DNA from: a bacterium
Lineage (GTDB): Bacteria; Elusimicrobiota; Elusimicrobia; Elusimicrobiales; UBA9959
DNA length: 44,582 nt
Direction of reading: 5' to 3'
NCBI GenBank assembly: GCA_021789695.1
Contig: JAJYJH010000016.1
Span: 1-44,582, forward strand
Part shown: positions 34,343 to 42,590 of the stretch, in pieces
Layout of the letters: every line of letters starts with the position of its first letter
How positions within the stretch are numbered: the stretch's first letter is position 1
Made by a program: the position numbers and the translations under genes
Notes under the pieces: model-generated
What the model saw: the letters and a program-made list of their open reading frames with translations, nothing else
Database searches by the model: none
What the model was told of the DNA's origin: nothing

Positions 34343-35242
34343 ATGAAGATAGGATTCGTAGGACTCGGCAAGATGGGCGCCAACATGACCGAACGCCTGC
34401 TCGGCGGCGGCCACGAAGTTACCGCTTACGACCTGAGCGAGGACGCGCGCAACGCCGCGCGAGGGAAAGGCGCCAAAACGGCCGGGTCGCTGCGCGAGCT
34501 GGTGAAGGCGCTGCCCGCGCCGCGCGTGGTCTGGGTAATGGTCCCGGCCGGCAAGCCCACCGAAGCCACCATCTCCTCGCTGGCCGATCTGCTGGACGAC
34601 GGCGACATCCTGATAGACGGCGGCAACTCGCGCTACACCGACTCCATCAGAAGGGCCGCGGTCCTCAAGGACAAAGGTATAGCCTTCCTGGACGCCGGCA
34701 CCAGCGGCGGCATCTGGGGTCTGAAAGAAGGCTACTGCCTGATGGTCGGCGGCGACGAGGCCGCCTACAGGACGGCGGAGCCTGTCTTTAGAACGCTGGC
34801 CCCCGAAGGCGGCTGTGCGCGCGTCGGCAAGAGCGGCGCCGGGCATTACGTGAAAATGGTGCACAACGGCGTGGAGTACGCCCTGCTGGAGGCCTACGCG
34901 GAGGGCTTCGAGATCATGCAGACCAAGGAGGAGTTCTCGCTGGACCTCGGCTCGATCTCCGCGCTATGGAACCACGGCAGCGTGGTGCGCTCCTGGCTGC
35001 TTGAGCTGGCCGAGACCGCTTTCAAAAACGAGCCGGGGCTCGCCTCGGTTAAGGGCTACGTGGACGACACCGGCGAGGGCCGCTGGACCGTGCTGGAGGC
35101 GCTGGAGGAGAACGTGCCGGCGCCGGCGATAACGCTGGCCCTGCTGCAGCGCGTGCGCTCGCGGCAGCAGGAGAGCTTCGGCGCCAAGGTAATAGCCGCG
35201 CTCAGAAACGCCTTCGGCGGCCACGCCGTGAGGAAGGAATAA
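34343..35242 (+). CDS. gnd: 6-phosphogluconate dehydrogenase, decarboxylating (short type)
   Basis: A 299-residue enzyme that oxidises 6-phosphogluconate to ribulose 5-phosphate and CO2. The dinucleotide fold opens with IGFVGLGKMGANM. Substrate-site motifs are IDGGNSRYTDS, DAGTSGGIWGLKEGYCLMVGG and SGAGHYVKMVHNGVEY (catalytic Lys). It is the short type (about 300 residues, not the 470-residue homodimer), and many members of this group prefer NAD. Here the end of strand 2 has Asp (TAYDLSE), which also favours NAD over NADP. It is the first gene of the pentose phosphate operon, with tal 12 bp downstream. Confidence 0.95.
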   Translation: MKIGFVGLGKMGANMTERLLGGGHEVTAYDLSEDARNAARGKGAKTAGSLRELVKALPAPRVVWVMVPAGKPTEATISSLADLLDDGDILIDGGNSRYTDSIRRAAVLKDKGIAFLDAGTSGGIWGLKEGYCLMVGGDEAAYRTAEPVFRTLAPEGGCARVGKSGAGHYVKMVHNGVEYALLEAYAEGFEIMQTKEEFSLDLGSISALWNHGSVVRSWLLELAETAFKNEPGLASVKGYVDDTGEGRWTVLEALEENVPAPAITLALLQRVRSRQQESFGAKVIAALRNAFGGHAVRKE

Positions 35243-35254
35243 GGGGGACTACGA

Positions 35255-36337
35255 ATGCCGGAAGAGATACTCGACGAGCTGGCGGAGCTGGGACAGAGCG
35301 TCTGGATAGACGACATCGGACGCGCCATGCTGGAGGACGGCACGCTGAAAGCCCTGATAGGACGAGGCCTGCGCGGCATGACCTCCAATCCCTCCATTTT
35401 CGAGAAGGCTATACGCGAAAGCCCGGCCTACGACGCCTCTATAAAGGAGCTGGCCGGCTCCGGCGAGGGGCCGCGGCGGATATACGACGCGCTGACCATC
35501 GCCGACATACGCACGGCGGCCGACCTTTTCCTCCCGGTGCACGAGAGGTCCGGCGGACTGGACGGCTGGGTAAGCCTGGAGGTGAGCCCGGAGCTGGCGC
35601 GCGACACCGCCGGGACAATAGCCGAGGCCGCACGGCTGCACAGAGCCGTGGGCAGGCCCAACGTGATGATAAAGATCCCGGCCACCAAGGAGGGCTTCCC
35701 GGCGATAGAGGAGACGCTGGCGGCCGGCATAAGCGTCAACGTCACACTGATCTTCTCGCTGGCGCAGTACATGAAAGCGGCCGAAGCCTATAAGCGCGGC
35801 ATGGGGAGGCTGGCCGGAGCGGGGAAGCCCGCCGGAAGCGTGCGCTCTGTGGCCAGCGTCTTCGTCTCCCGCGTGGACACGGCGGTGGACAAGCTGCTGC
35901 GGGAAAAAGGGGCTCCGAAGGAGCTGCTCGGCACCGCCGCCGTGGCCAATGCCGCGCGCATTTACGGGAAATACCTGGAGCTTTTCGGCGGGGACGGAGG
36001 CGCGCAGCGCGTGCTGTGGGGGTCCACCAGCACCAAAGACCCCGCCTACAGCGAACTAAAATATGTGGAGGAGTTGATAGGCCGCGGCACCGTCAACACC
36101 GTGCCCGGCAAGACCCTGGCCGCCTTCCTGGAGCGCGGCCGCTGCGCCGAGGCTCTTGCTCCGGAAAGTTACCGGGGGGCGGAGGAGGCGTTGAAAAAAC
36201 TGGCGGACGCCGGCGCGGACCTGGACGCGGTCTGCGCCAGGCTGCTAGAGGACGGGCTGAAGACCTTCAGCGGCGCCTTCGCCGCGCTGCTGGCCGCGCT
36301 TACGGCCAAGGCTGCGGCGCTCTCGCGCAAGAACTGA
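35255..36337 (+). CDS. tal: Transaldolase
   Basis: A 360-residue transaldolase of the longer bacterial class (TalA/tal type seen in actinobacteria and cyanobacteria). It moves a dihydroxyacetone unit between sedoheptulose 7-phosphate and glyceraldehyde 3-phosphate. The Schiff-base Lys140 is in RPNVMIKIPATKEG, after the motif GMTSNPSIFEKAI near residue 41; NVTLIFSLAQYM and LWGSTSTKDPAYS are further signatures. The GGGGGA site before the ATG is adequate. It sits between gnd and zwf with gaps of 12 bp on each side, so the oxidative and one non-oxidative step are co-expressed. Confidence 0.95.
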   Translation: MPEEILDELAELGQSVWIDDIGRAMLEDGTLKALIGRGLRGMTSNPSIFEKAIRESPAYDASIKELAGSGEGPRRIYDALTIADIRTAADLFLPVHERSGGLDGWVSLEVSPELARDTAGTIAEAARLHRAVGRPNVMIKIPATKEGFPAIEETLAAGISVNVTLIFSLAQYMKAAEAYKRGMGRLAGAGKPAGSVRSVASVFVSRVDTAVDKLLREKGAPKELLGTAAVANAARIYGKYLELFGGDGGAQRVLWGSTSTKDPAYSELKYVEELIGRGTVNTVPGKTLAAFLERGRCAEALAPESYRGAEEALKKLADAGADLDAVCARLLEDGLKTFSGAFAALLAALTAKAAALSRKN

Positions 36338-36349
36338 CAGGGAGGCAAC

Positions 36350-37888
36350 ATGGACGGGCTGATGGAAATAAAAGGCAAGCCGGCGAAGCTCTGCGAAGAG
36401 CCGGAGGACGACCTGTCGCTCGGCCGTTTCGCGATGGCCATCTTCGGCGGGGCCGGGGACCTGGCGCAGCGCAAGCTGCTGCCGGCGCTTTACCTGCTGT
36501 ATCTCAAGGGGCGCATCGGCGGCGACTTTACGCTGGTTGGCCTGGGGCACACGCAGCTGACCGACGAGACCTACAGGGAGCTGGCCGGCCACGCGGTAAA
36601 GGAGTTTCTGCCCGGCAGTTTCGACGAGAAGAAATGCGCGGAGTTCGTCTCCCATCTCGGCTATCTCTCCGGAGACATGGGCGACGCGAAGCTTTACGCG
36701 GCCCTCTCGCGGAAGCTGGCCGGCTGCTCCGCCGCCGGCGGGGCAGCCCCCAACATCGTCCTGTACCTGGCCGTCCCTCCCGACGTGCTAGAGACCATCA
36801 CCGTCAACCTGGGCCAGTCCGGGCTCTGCGCCGGGGCGCTGGCCGGCAAGATCATAGTAGAGAAACCTTTCGGAGCGGACAGGGCTTCCGCCGCCCGTCT
36901 CAACGCGCTGCTGCGGCGCAGTTTCAGCGAGGACCGCATCTACCGGATAGACCATTACCTGGGCAAGGACACGGTGCAGAACATGCTGTACTTCCGCTTC
37001 GGCAACAGCATCTTCGAGCCGCTCTGGAACAGGCGCTATATAGACCACGTACAGATCACGGTGGCCGAGGAGATAGGGATAGAGCACCGCGGCCGCTTCT
37101 ACGAGCAGGCCGGAGTAGTGCGGGACATCATCCAGAACCACATGATGCAACTGCTGGCGCTGACAGCGATGGAGCCTCCGGTCGGCTTCGACGCCGACCG
37201 GATCCGCGACGAGAAAGTGAAGGTGCTGCGCACCGTCAGACCCGCCCCGGCGAACGGCGGCCCCTCGGCCGTGTTCGGCCAGTACGGCCCCGGCAACGTC
37301 GGCGGCGCCCCGGCGAAAGGTTACCGCCAGGAGGACCGCGTTTCTCCTGCCTCCGACAGCCCCACCTTCTTCTGCGGCAAGTTCTTCCTGGACAGCTGGC
37401 GCTGGTCCGGAGTGCCGTTCTACCTGCGCAGCGGCAAGCGCCTGCCCGGCCGCCGGACAGCCATCCACGTGCAGTTCAAGGCGGCCCCTCTGCAGATCTT
37501 CGGCGGCAGCTGCGAAGCCCTGGAACCGAACGCGCTGGTCTTCGACATAGAGCCACGGGAGAAGATCTCGCTGCTGCTCAACGTAAAACAGCCCGGCATC
37601 AGCAGAAAGCTCAGCAGCGTGGACATGGAGCTGGATTACGAGGATAGCTTCGGGGCCAGGCAGCATTCCCCATACGAGCGTCTGCTGATAGACTGCGTCA
37701 GGGGCGACCTGACGCTTTTCGCCAGGGAGGACGAGGTAGACACGACCTGGTCCATAATAGATCCGCTCATGAAAAGCTGGCAGGACGGTCCGCGCCCGGA
37801 GTTCCCGAATTACGCGGCCGGCAGCCCGGGCCCGGAAGAGGCGGCCCTTCTGATGGAGCGCGACGGCAGGCGCTGGCGGGACATCTGA
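36350..37888 (+). CDS. zwf: Glucose-6-phosphate 1-dehydrogenase
   Basis: A 512-residue enzyme that oxidises glucose 6-phosphate to 6-phosphoglucono-lactone and forms NAD(P)H. The nucleotide loop is FGGAGDLAQRKLLPAL (usually GASGDLAxRK, so here Gly-Ala replaces Ala-Ser), and the substrate-binding signature RIDHYLGKDTVQNM with the catalytic His is intact. EKPFGADRASA and YLRSGKRLPGR also match. An N-terminal extension of about 24 residues precedes the fold. The ATG at 36350 follows GGGAGG. The stop overlaps the pgl start by one base (TGATG). Confidence 0.96.
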   Translation: MDGLMEIKGKPAKLCEEPEDDLSLGRFAMAIFGGAGDLAQRKLLPALYLLYLKGRIGGDFTLVGLGHTQLTDETYRELAGHAVKEFLPGSFDEKKCAEFVSHLGYLSGDMGDAKLYAALSRKLAGCSAAGGAAPNIVLYLAVPPDVLETITVNLGQSGLCAGALAGKIIVEKPFGADRASAARLNALLRRSFSEDRIYRIDHYLGKDTVQNMLYFRFGNSIFEPLWNRRYIDHVQITVAEEIGIEHRGRFYEQAGVVRDIIQNHMMQLLALTAMEPPVGFDADRIRDEKVKVLRTVRPAPANGGPSAVFGQYGPGNVGGAPAKGYRQEDRVSPASDSPTFFCGKFFLDSWRWSGVPFYLRSGKRLPGRRTAIHVQFKAAPLQIFGGSCEALEPNALVFDIEPREKISLLLNVKQPGISRKLSSVDMELDYEDSFGARQHSPYERLLIDCVRGDLTLFAREDEVDTTWSIIDPLMKSWQDGPRPEFPNYAAGSPGPEEAALLMERDGRRWRDI

Positions 37889-38616
37889 TGTCCGCCCGCC
37901 CCCTGCTGCTGACGGCCGGAGACAGGCGCGGCGCGGCCGGCCTGGCCGTGAAACTCTGGACCGCGGCGGCCGCACGCGCGCTGCGGCGCAAAAGGCGCTT
38001 CAGCGTCGCCGTCTCCGGCGGAAAAACGCCGCTGGAATTTTTCAGGGCCCTGGCGCGCTCCCGTCCGCCGGGCCTGGCCCGCACCCACATTTTCCAGGTC
38101 GACGAACGCTTCGTGCCGCGGGATTCCCCGCAAAGCAATTACCGCGAGCTGGAGGCCGCGCTGCTGAAGCCGGGCGGAATACCGCGCGCCAACGTCCACG
38201 CCATTAGCCCGGAAGGGTCCCCCGAGCTCTCGGCCGGGCGCTACGAGGCGGAGCTGCGCCGCTTCTTCAGGCCGAGGGAAGGAGCCTTCCCCCGTTTCGA
38301 CCTCGTGCTGCTGGGCCTCGGGGCCGACGGCCACACGGCCTCCCTCTTCCCCGGCGTTGCGGCGCTCGGAGAGAAAAGACGTTTCGCGGCGGCCGTGCGC
38401 CCGCGCGGGGAACTGCCCAGGGTTACGCTGACGCTGCCGGTGCTCAACGCGGCGCGCGAGGCGGTCTTCCTTGTGACCGGCAGGGAGAAGTCGGCTATAG
38501 CGCGGGAAGTGGTGGGCGGCGCCAGCGGGGTCCCGGCGGCGCTGGTAAGGCCGCGCGGCGGCAGCCTTGTTTTTCTGCTTGACGTGGCGGCGGCGGGGGA
38601 TCTGCGGCCGGACTGA
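37888..38616 (+). CDS. pgl: 6-phosphogluconolactonase
   Basis: A 242-residue enzyme of the SOL/DevB type in the glucosamine-6-phosphate isomerase fold. It hydrolyses 6-phosphoglucono-lactone made by Zwf. Motifs: VAVSGGKTPLEFFRAL (phosphate loop), FQVDERFVPRDSPQSNYREL, and LVLLGLGADGHTASLFPG with the catalytic His. The ATG overlaps the zwf stop (TGATG), so translation is coupled. It closes the operon; the convergent gene begins 15 bp further on. A small hairpin AGGCT-TCAG-AGCCT (38627-38640) lies at the junction but has no T-run. Confidence 0.95.
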   Translation: MSARPLLLTAGDRRGAAGLAVKLWTAAAARALRRKRRFSVAVSGGKTPLEFFRALARSRPPGLARTHIFQVDERFVPRDSPQSNYRELEAALLKPGGIPRANVHAISPEGSPELSAGRYEAELRRFFRPREGAFPRFDLVLLGLGADGHTASLFPGVAALGEKRRFAAAVRPRGELPRVTLTLPVLNAAREAVFLVTGREKSAIAREVVGGASGVPAALVRPRGGSLVFLLDVAAAGDLRPD

Positions 38617-38631
38617 ATCTCCGGAAAGGCT

Positions 38632-39129
38632 TCAGAGCCTACGGTTGTACTTGGCCAGCACTTCCATAAAGCTGTGAGCGGCCATCAGTTCGTCGGAGGT
38701 ATGGCGCAGGCGCCGCAGCATTATGAGGACTATCCCTATCAGCATGGAGGCGCCCTCCCGGGGATGCCCGTCTATGAACCCGAGCAGCCTTTCGCGGTCC
38801 AGCTCCACCACTTCAGCGGCGAAGACCGCCCTCGCCTGAGCGAAGCGCGGACGCCCCTCCAGCACGGCCATCTCGCCGAAACAGTCCCCAGGCTTGAGCG
38901 TGGCCAGTTTGCGGAATTTCTGCCCGCCTCTGTCCAGTTTCTTCTCTATGGCCATCTCGCCGGAAAGTATGACGTAGAACGTGCTGCCCTCCTCGCCCTC
39001 GCGGAATAGCACCTCGCCGCCGGCGAGCGGCACGCGGCGGAAGGCCTTGACGAAATCCTTCATCACCTCTTCGGAGAAAGAGGAGAAAAGCCCTATCCCC
39101 TTAAGCTCCTCCAGCTCTTTTTTATTCAT
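38632..39129 (-). CDS. Cyclic nucleotide-binding domain protein
   Basis: A 165-residue protein with one CNB (CAP-type) beta-roll at about 12-130: VPLAGGEVLFREGEEGSTFYVILSGE leads to the phosphate-binding cassette GDCFGEMAVLEGRPRFAQARA. The cassette has the conserved Gly-Glu and an Arg-Ala end, so cAMP or another cyclic nucleotide could bind. There is no helix-turn-helix after the roll; the C-terminal helices (GIVLIMLRRLRHTSDELM) look like a dimerisation region. It is thus not a transcription factor of the Crp type by itself. The gene follows udk with a single base between stop and start, so the two are coupled. Confidence 0.88.
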   Translation of the reverse strand: MNKKELEELKGIGLFSSFSEEVMKDFVKAFRRVPLAGGEVLFREGEEGSTFYVILSGEMAIEKKLDRGGQKFRKLATLKPGDCFGEMAVLEGRPRFAQARAVFAAEVVELDRERLLGFIDGHPREGASMLIGIVLIMLRRLRHTSDELMAAHSFMEVLAKYNRRL

Positions 39130-39130
39130 A

Positions 39131-39772
39131 TCAGCGGAAGTGGTCGCGCATCATGCGTACCAGGCCCTCGGCGGCCTTGGCCGGGATTTCCTCCCCCTCC
39201 CAGTTAATGGAGAAATGCGCGTTCTTCTGCGTGGGCTTGACGTAGGTCTCGTACATCGGCAGAACGGTGGCGAGAATCTGGTGCTTGATGCCCTCGATAT
39301 CGCGGCCGCGCTCGCTGATGTCGCGCTGCACGCGGCGCAGCATCGCGGTGACCATGCCGGTGGAAACGAAGATTTTGTAGTCGCATACCGCCAGCAGCCT
39401 GGAGAAGTAAAGCGTGTAGAGGCCTTCCACCACGATTAGCTGGGTGGGGTCACAGATTACCGGCTCCTTCTCGCGGGTATGCTGCTTGAAATCGTAGACC
39501 GGCTGGCGTATAGCCTTGCCGGAACAGAGATCGTGCAGGTGCTTGACGGCCAGGGCGGAATCTATCGCATCCGGGTGGTCGAAGTTGTAGGTCTTGCGCT
39601 CCTCGAAGGTCAGGTGGTCCAGCGGCTGGTAGTAGTTATCCAGCGAGAAGAGCTGGCCGGAGATGCCTATCTTCGCGCACTGGTCTATCAGCTTGCCGGC
39701 CAACGTGGTCTTGCCGGAGCCGGAACCGCCCGCTATGCCAAGTACGAAGCGCGATTTCTTTTTGGTGTCCAT
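39131..39772 (-). CDS. udk: Uridine kinase
   Basis: A 213-residue P-loop kinase that phosphorylates uridine or cytidine in pyrimidine salvage. Walker A is GIAGGSGSGKTTLAGKL (Lys21). FSLDNYYQPLDHL with the catalytic Asp, the segment YNFDHPDAIDS, VYDFKQHTREKE and VVEGLYTLY are the classical uridine kinase motifs, and RRVQRDISERGRDIE is the lid. Family and length fit well. Phosphoribulokinase is a related possibility but the DNYY and RDISERGRD motifs favour uridine kinase. It is followed immediately by the cyclic nucleotide-binding gene. Confidence 0.94.
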   Translation of the reverse strand: MDTKKKSRFVLGIAGGSGSGKTTLAGKLIDQCAKIGISGQLFSLDNYYQPLDHLTFEERKTYNFDHPDAIDSALAVKHLHDLCSGKAIRQPVYDFKQHTREKEPVICDPTQLIVVEGLYTLYFSRLLAVCDYKIFVSTGMVTAMLRRVQRDISERGRDIEGIKHQILATVLPMYETYVKPTQKNAHFSINWEGEEIPAKAAEGLVRMMRDHFR

Positions 39773-39922
39773 GTTTCCCGCCCGACGTGAGAATTTTACT
39801 CCGGCCGACGGATAATATCATACAAAATTAGCGGCAGCGCGGTTGCGCCGCCGTTTCCATTCTTGAACCGGTCAGAACGATCGTTACGGTTACGGATCAT
39901 GGACGTCCCCCCGATTTTAAAG

Positions 39923-39938
39923 GTAAAACGCCTTTTAC
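39923..39938. repeat. Short inverted repeat in the udk-SPFH gap
   Basis: GTAAAA-CGCC-TTTTAC can form a 6-bp stem with a 4-base loop. It lies between the divergent udk and SPFH genes and could be an operator; nothing further supports it. Confidence 0.25.
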
Positions 39939-39967
39939 GCTCATTTTGCGTCGGATAATCCCGGGAG

Positions 39968-39997
39968 TTGCGCGGGAATCATCAATATTGGTAGATT
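39968..39997 (+). promoter_or_regulatory. Weak candidate promoter of the SPFH gene
   Basis: TTGCGC (39968-39973), 18-bp spacer, TAGATT (39992-39997), followed by a strong AAGGAGGG ribosome-binding site before the ATG at 40030. The boxes match consensus only in part. Confidence 0.35.
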
Positions 39998-40029
39998 AAT
40001 CTCTGTGTCCGACACCTTAAGGAGGGCGT

Positions 40030-41193
40030 ATGGCTATTTTTGACGTGGTGAAGTACGAAGGCCCCAACGACGTGCTGGTCTGGAAGTGGCCGGGAGACCA
40101 GATCTCTTGGGGCAGCCAGGTCATAGTGAACCAGACGCAGGAGGCCATCTTCTACAAGGACGGCCAGGCGCTGGACGTACTGGGCCCGGGCCGGCATACG
40201 CTGGAGACGGACAATATCCCGTTGCTGAAGAGCTTCGTCAATATCCCTTTTGGCAACCGCACTCCGTTCCCGTCCGAGGTCTACTTCGTGGACAGGGCCA
40301 CTCTGCTGGACGTGAAATGGGGCACGCCGCGCCCGGTACAGATCCTGGACCCGCTGCTGAACATCTTCCTGCCGATACGCGCCAACGGGCAGTTCGGCTT
40401 CCGCGTCAACGACTCGCGCAAGCTGGTGGTGCAGCTCGTGGGCACGGTAGCCACGCTCTCCAAGGAGGAGATTTCCAATTATTTCCGCGGCGTGATACTG
40501 ACCAAGACCAAGGACTACATCGCCTCCCAGCTAATAGAGCGCAAGCTGTCCATACTGACCGTCAGCGCCCACCTGACCGAGATGTCGGAGGCGCTCAAGG
40601 ACAAGCTGAGCGCCGACTTCGCGATGTACGGCCTGGAGATAGCAAACTTCTTCGTGAACTCCATAGACGTCCCGGAGGACGACCCGGAGGTGCAGCACCT
40701 GAAGCAGGCTATGGCCAACAAGGCGGAAATACGCATCATGGGGGAACAGGACTACAAGATGAAGCGCACGTTCGACGTGCTCGAGGGAGCGGCCAAGAAC
40801 GAGGGCGGCGGCAACTTTATGGGGGCGGGGCTGGGCCTCGGCATGGGCATGGGGGCCGGCTCCGGCTTCGCAGGGGTGGCGGGCAACGCGATGGCGGCCA
40901 TAGGGCCGGTACAGCCGGCCAAGGCCCTGCCGGGGCCCGCCGACGCAACGGTGACCTGCAGCGCCTGCGGCAACAAGACGATGTCCACCTTCAAGTTCTG
41001 CACTTTCTGCGGGGCCGCGCTGGTCACGCCGAACGCCGTCTGCCCATCCTGCGGCATGGAGGTGCCGGTCGGGGCCAAGTTCTGCGGCCACTGCGGCATA
41101 AAGATGTCCACCAACGTCTGCCCATACTGCAAGCACCCGGTGCCCCCGGGCCTCCCGGTCTGTCCCAGCTGCAATTCCAAGCTGGGGGCGTAA
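40030..41193 (+). CDS. SPFH-domain protein with C-terminal zinc ribbons (YdjI-like)
   Basis: A 387-residue protein. Residues 1 to about 250 are an SPFH/Band_7 domain of the virion-core-like type known from B. subtilis YdjI: DVLVWKWPGDQISWGSQVIV, QTQEAIFYKDGQALDVLGPG, VDRATLLDVKWGTPRPVQI and LPIRANGQFGFRVNDSRK. A Gly/Met-rich linker (about 260-285) follows, then three zinc-ribbon units with CxxC pairs (CSACG/CTFCG, CPSCG/CGHCG, CPYCK/CPSC). There is no transmembrane helix. In B. subtilis YdjI helps recruit the phage-shock protein PspA to stressed membrane; here no pspA is seen. It is followed after three bases by a zinc-ribbon/TPR gene, which suggests a two-protein membrane-associated complex. 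Confidence 0.9.
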   Translation: MAIFDVVKYEGPNDVLVWKWPGDQISWGSQVIVNQTQEAIFYKDGQALDVLGPGRHTLETDNIPLLKSFVNIPFGNRTPFPSEVYFVDRATLLDVKWGTPRPVQILDPLLNIFLPIRANGQFGFRVNDSRKLVVQLVGTVATLSKEEISNYFRGVILTKTKDYIASQLIERKLSILTVSAHLTEMSEALKDKLSADFAMYGLEIANFFVNSIDVPEDDPEVQHLKQAMANKAEIRIMGEQDYKMKRTFDVLEGAAKNEGGGNFMGAGLGLGMGMGAGSGFAGVAGNAMAAIGPVQPAKALPGPADATVTCSACGNKTMSTFKFCTFCGAALVTPNAVCPSCGMEVPVGAKFCGHCGIKMSTNVCPYCKHPVPPGLPVCPSCNSKLGA

Positions 41194-41196
41194 AAA

Positions 41197-41967
41197 ATGG
41201 GCGATACCTATACCTGTCCCTGCTGCGGAGGGGCCTCCGACTTCTCCAGCAACGTCTGCCAGTACTGCGGCACGCCGTTCCTGCCGCAGGGCTCCGGCTT
41301 CGGCTTCGGCTCCTCCGGAGCTTCTACGCTCAAGATAGCCGACCTGGAAACCCAGGCCGCCAAGAAGCCTAACGATCCGAAACTGCTCTACGCGCTGGGA
41401 GAGGCCTATCACAAGGCTGGAAATTACGACAAGGCCGAGGAGGCTCTGGAGAAGGCGGCTGCGGCGGCGCCGGGAGAGGCCAGGGTCCAGTACCTGCTGG
41501 CCTGGAACGCCGGCATCAAGAGCGGCTGGGAATGCGTGAAAGTGGCGCAGTACGCCGACCGGGCCGCGGCGCTCAAGCCGGATTACAAGGAAGCGCTGGC
41601 CGTCAAACTGCTCAACCAGGCGGCGCAGAAGTTCATGTTCAACTCGCACGACGGGATGGAGGAGGTGCTGGACCTTCTCAACCAGGCACTGCAGCAGGAC
41701 CCGGAGAACACCTACATCTATATGTATGCGGCCAGCGTCTATGAGGCCGCGCTGCAGCGCAAGGACGCCATCGCGGTGATGGAGAAGGCGGCCGAGCTGT
41801 CGCTTAAAGACATAGCCCCCGCCAAAGAGGACGCGCGAGTCTTCGCGCGTCTGGGCTACCTGTACTACAAGGACGGCAACGCGGCCGAGGCCAAGAAGTA
41901 CCTGGACAAGGCCATAGCGCTGGACCCGGAGAATTACACCGCGAAGCAGCTGGAGAGGTCGGTCTAG
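41197..41967 (+). CDS. Zinc-ribbon and TPR protein
   Basis: A 256-residue protein. An N-terminal zinc ribbon (CPCCGG at about 7-12 and CQYCG at 23-27) is followed by a Gly/Ser/Phe-rich linker and then TPR units: DPKLLYALGEAYHKAGNYDK, a Trp/Tyr-rich middle, DPENTYIYMYAASVYEAALQ, and VFARLGYLYYKDGNAAEAKK. There is no signal or membrane segment, so it is cytoplasmic. It lies 3 bp behind the SPFH gene with a GGGGG ribosome site inside that gene, so the two are translated together. The matching zinc ribbons suggest the pair assemble. The last four bases overlap the convergent lipoprotein gene. Confidence 0.85.
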   Translation: MGDTYTCPCCGGASDFSSNVCQYCGTPFLPQGSGFGFGSSGASTLKIADLETQAAKKPNDPKLLYALGEAYHKAGNYDKAEEALEKAAAAAPGEARVQYLLAWNAGIKSGWECVKVAQYADRAAALKPDYKEALAVKLLNQAAQKFMFNSHDGMEEVLDLLNQALQQDPENTYIYMYAASVYEAALQRKDAIAVMEKAAELSLKDIAPAKEDARVFARLGYLYYKDGNAAEAKKYLDKAIALDPENYTAKQLERSV

Positions 41968-42551
41968 CTCTTTCCCGGCGGCTCACGGCCGGAAGCGGCC
42001 CTTCCTTCCGGAGGGGCCGCCAGTTTTTGTGTCCTTTTAAATTCGCCCAGGTATTCAAAGAAGCCCGGCTTGTCCAGGTTTGCCCGCAGGTAGGCAGACA
42101 GCCCCTCCGGGGAAGAGAAGCGTTTTTTTACGTAGTTGTCGGAAACGTAGTAGATCTTCAGCCCGTCCGCTCCGTCAGGCACGGCGCGCACGAAGATATT
42201 GTCAGGCTGCCCTTCGGCCGAAAGTTCCAGTTCCTGCAGGTCCAGCAGGCCGCCCGGCACCCGGCCAAGCGGGAAAGCGCGGTAGCGCCCTGTCCTGACG
42301 GACAGCGTCTTCCCGTCCTCGGAGTAGGAGGGCTCTGAGGTCTCGGCATAGAGGTCGGTCCCGCCGAAGCGGTAGACGGAGAGATGCATACAGTCGGCAG
42401 GTTCCCGGCCGGAGCAGGAGACCCACGCTCCGGTCAGGCCGGGGCCGGCCGCCGCCTCCGCGGCTGGCTCGGCCGGGACCCTGGAGCTGTACGGGCAGCC
42501 GCACAGCAAGCAGGCCGCCAGGCCTATCAAAAAGTTCCGCGCCTTTTTCAT
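41964..42551 (-). CDS. Uncharacterised lipoprotein
   Basis: A 195-residue exported protein with a lipobox (LLCGC, Cys19) after a Lys-rich start and hydrophobic core. The mature part has a Pro/Ala/Glu spacer and then a mainly beta region: SGREPADCMHLSVYRFGGTDLYAE, then a YRAFPLGRVPGGLLDLQELE stretch and YYVSDNYVKKRFSSPEGLSA. The C-terminus is rich in Pro, Gly and Arg. It resembles small lipoproteins with a lipocalin-like or copper-resistance-like beta fold, but I do not recognise a family. It is downstream of the PRC-barrel gene on the same strand with 39 bp between, which hold a perfect 20-bp palindrome. Confidence 0.75.
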   Translation of the reverse strand: MKKARNFLIGLAACLLCGCPYSSRVPAEPAAEAAAGPGLTGAWVSCSGREPADCMHLSVYRFGGTDLYAETSEPSYSEDGKTLSVRTGRYRAFPLGRVPGGLLDLQELELSAEGQPDNIFVRAVPDGADGLKIYYVSDNYVKKRFSSPEGLSAYLRANLDKPGFFEYLGEFKRTQKLAAPPEGRAASGREPPGKS

Positions 42552-42564
42552 CCTATCCCCGCTC

Positions 42565-42584
42565 GCGGCCCGCCGGCGGGCCGC
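42565..42584. repeat. Perfect 20-bp GC palindrome between two minus-strand genes
   Basis: GCGGCCCGCC followed by GGCGGGCCGC forms a perfect inverted repeat with no spacer. No T-run follows in either direction, so it is not a classical terminator. It could fold as an mRNA hairpin or act as a protein-binding site. Confidence 0.6.
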
Positions 42585-42590
42585 TCCCGT

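Noticed and set aside
36016-37647. A 543-codon open frame overlapping tal and zwf in another frame
   Set aside because: Arg/Gly/Pro-rich out-of-frame translation; tal and zwf are complete and end-to-end.
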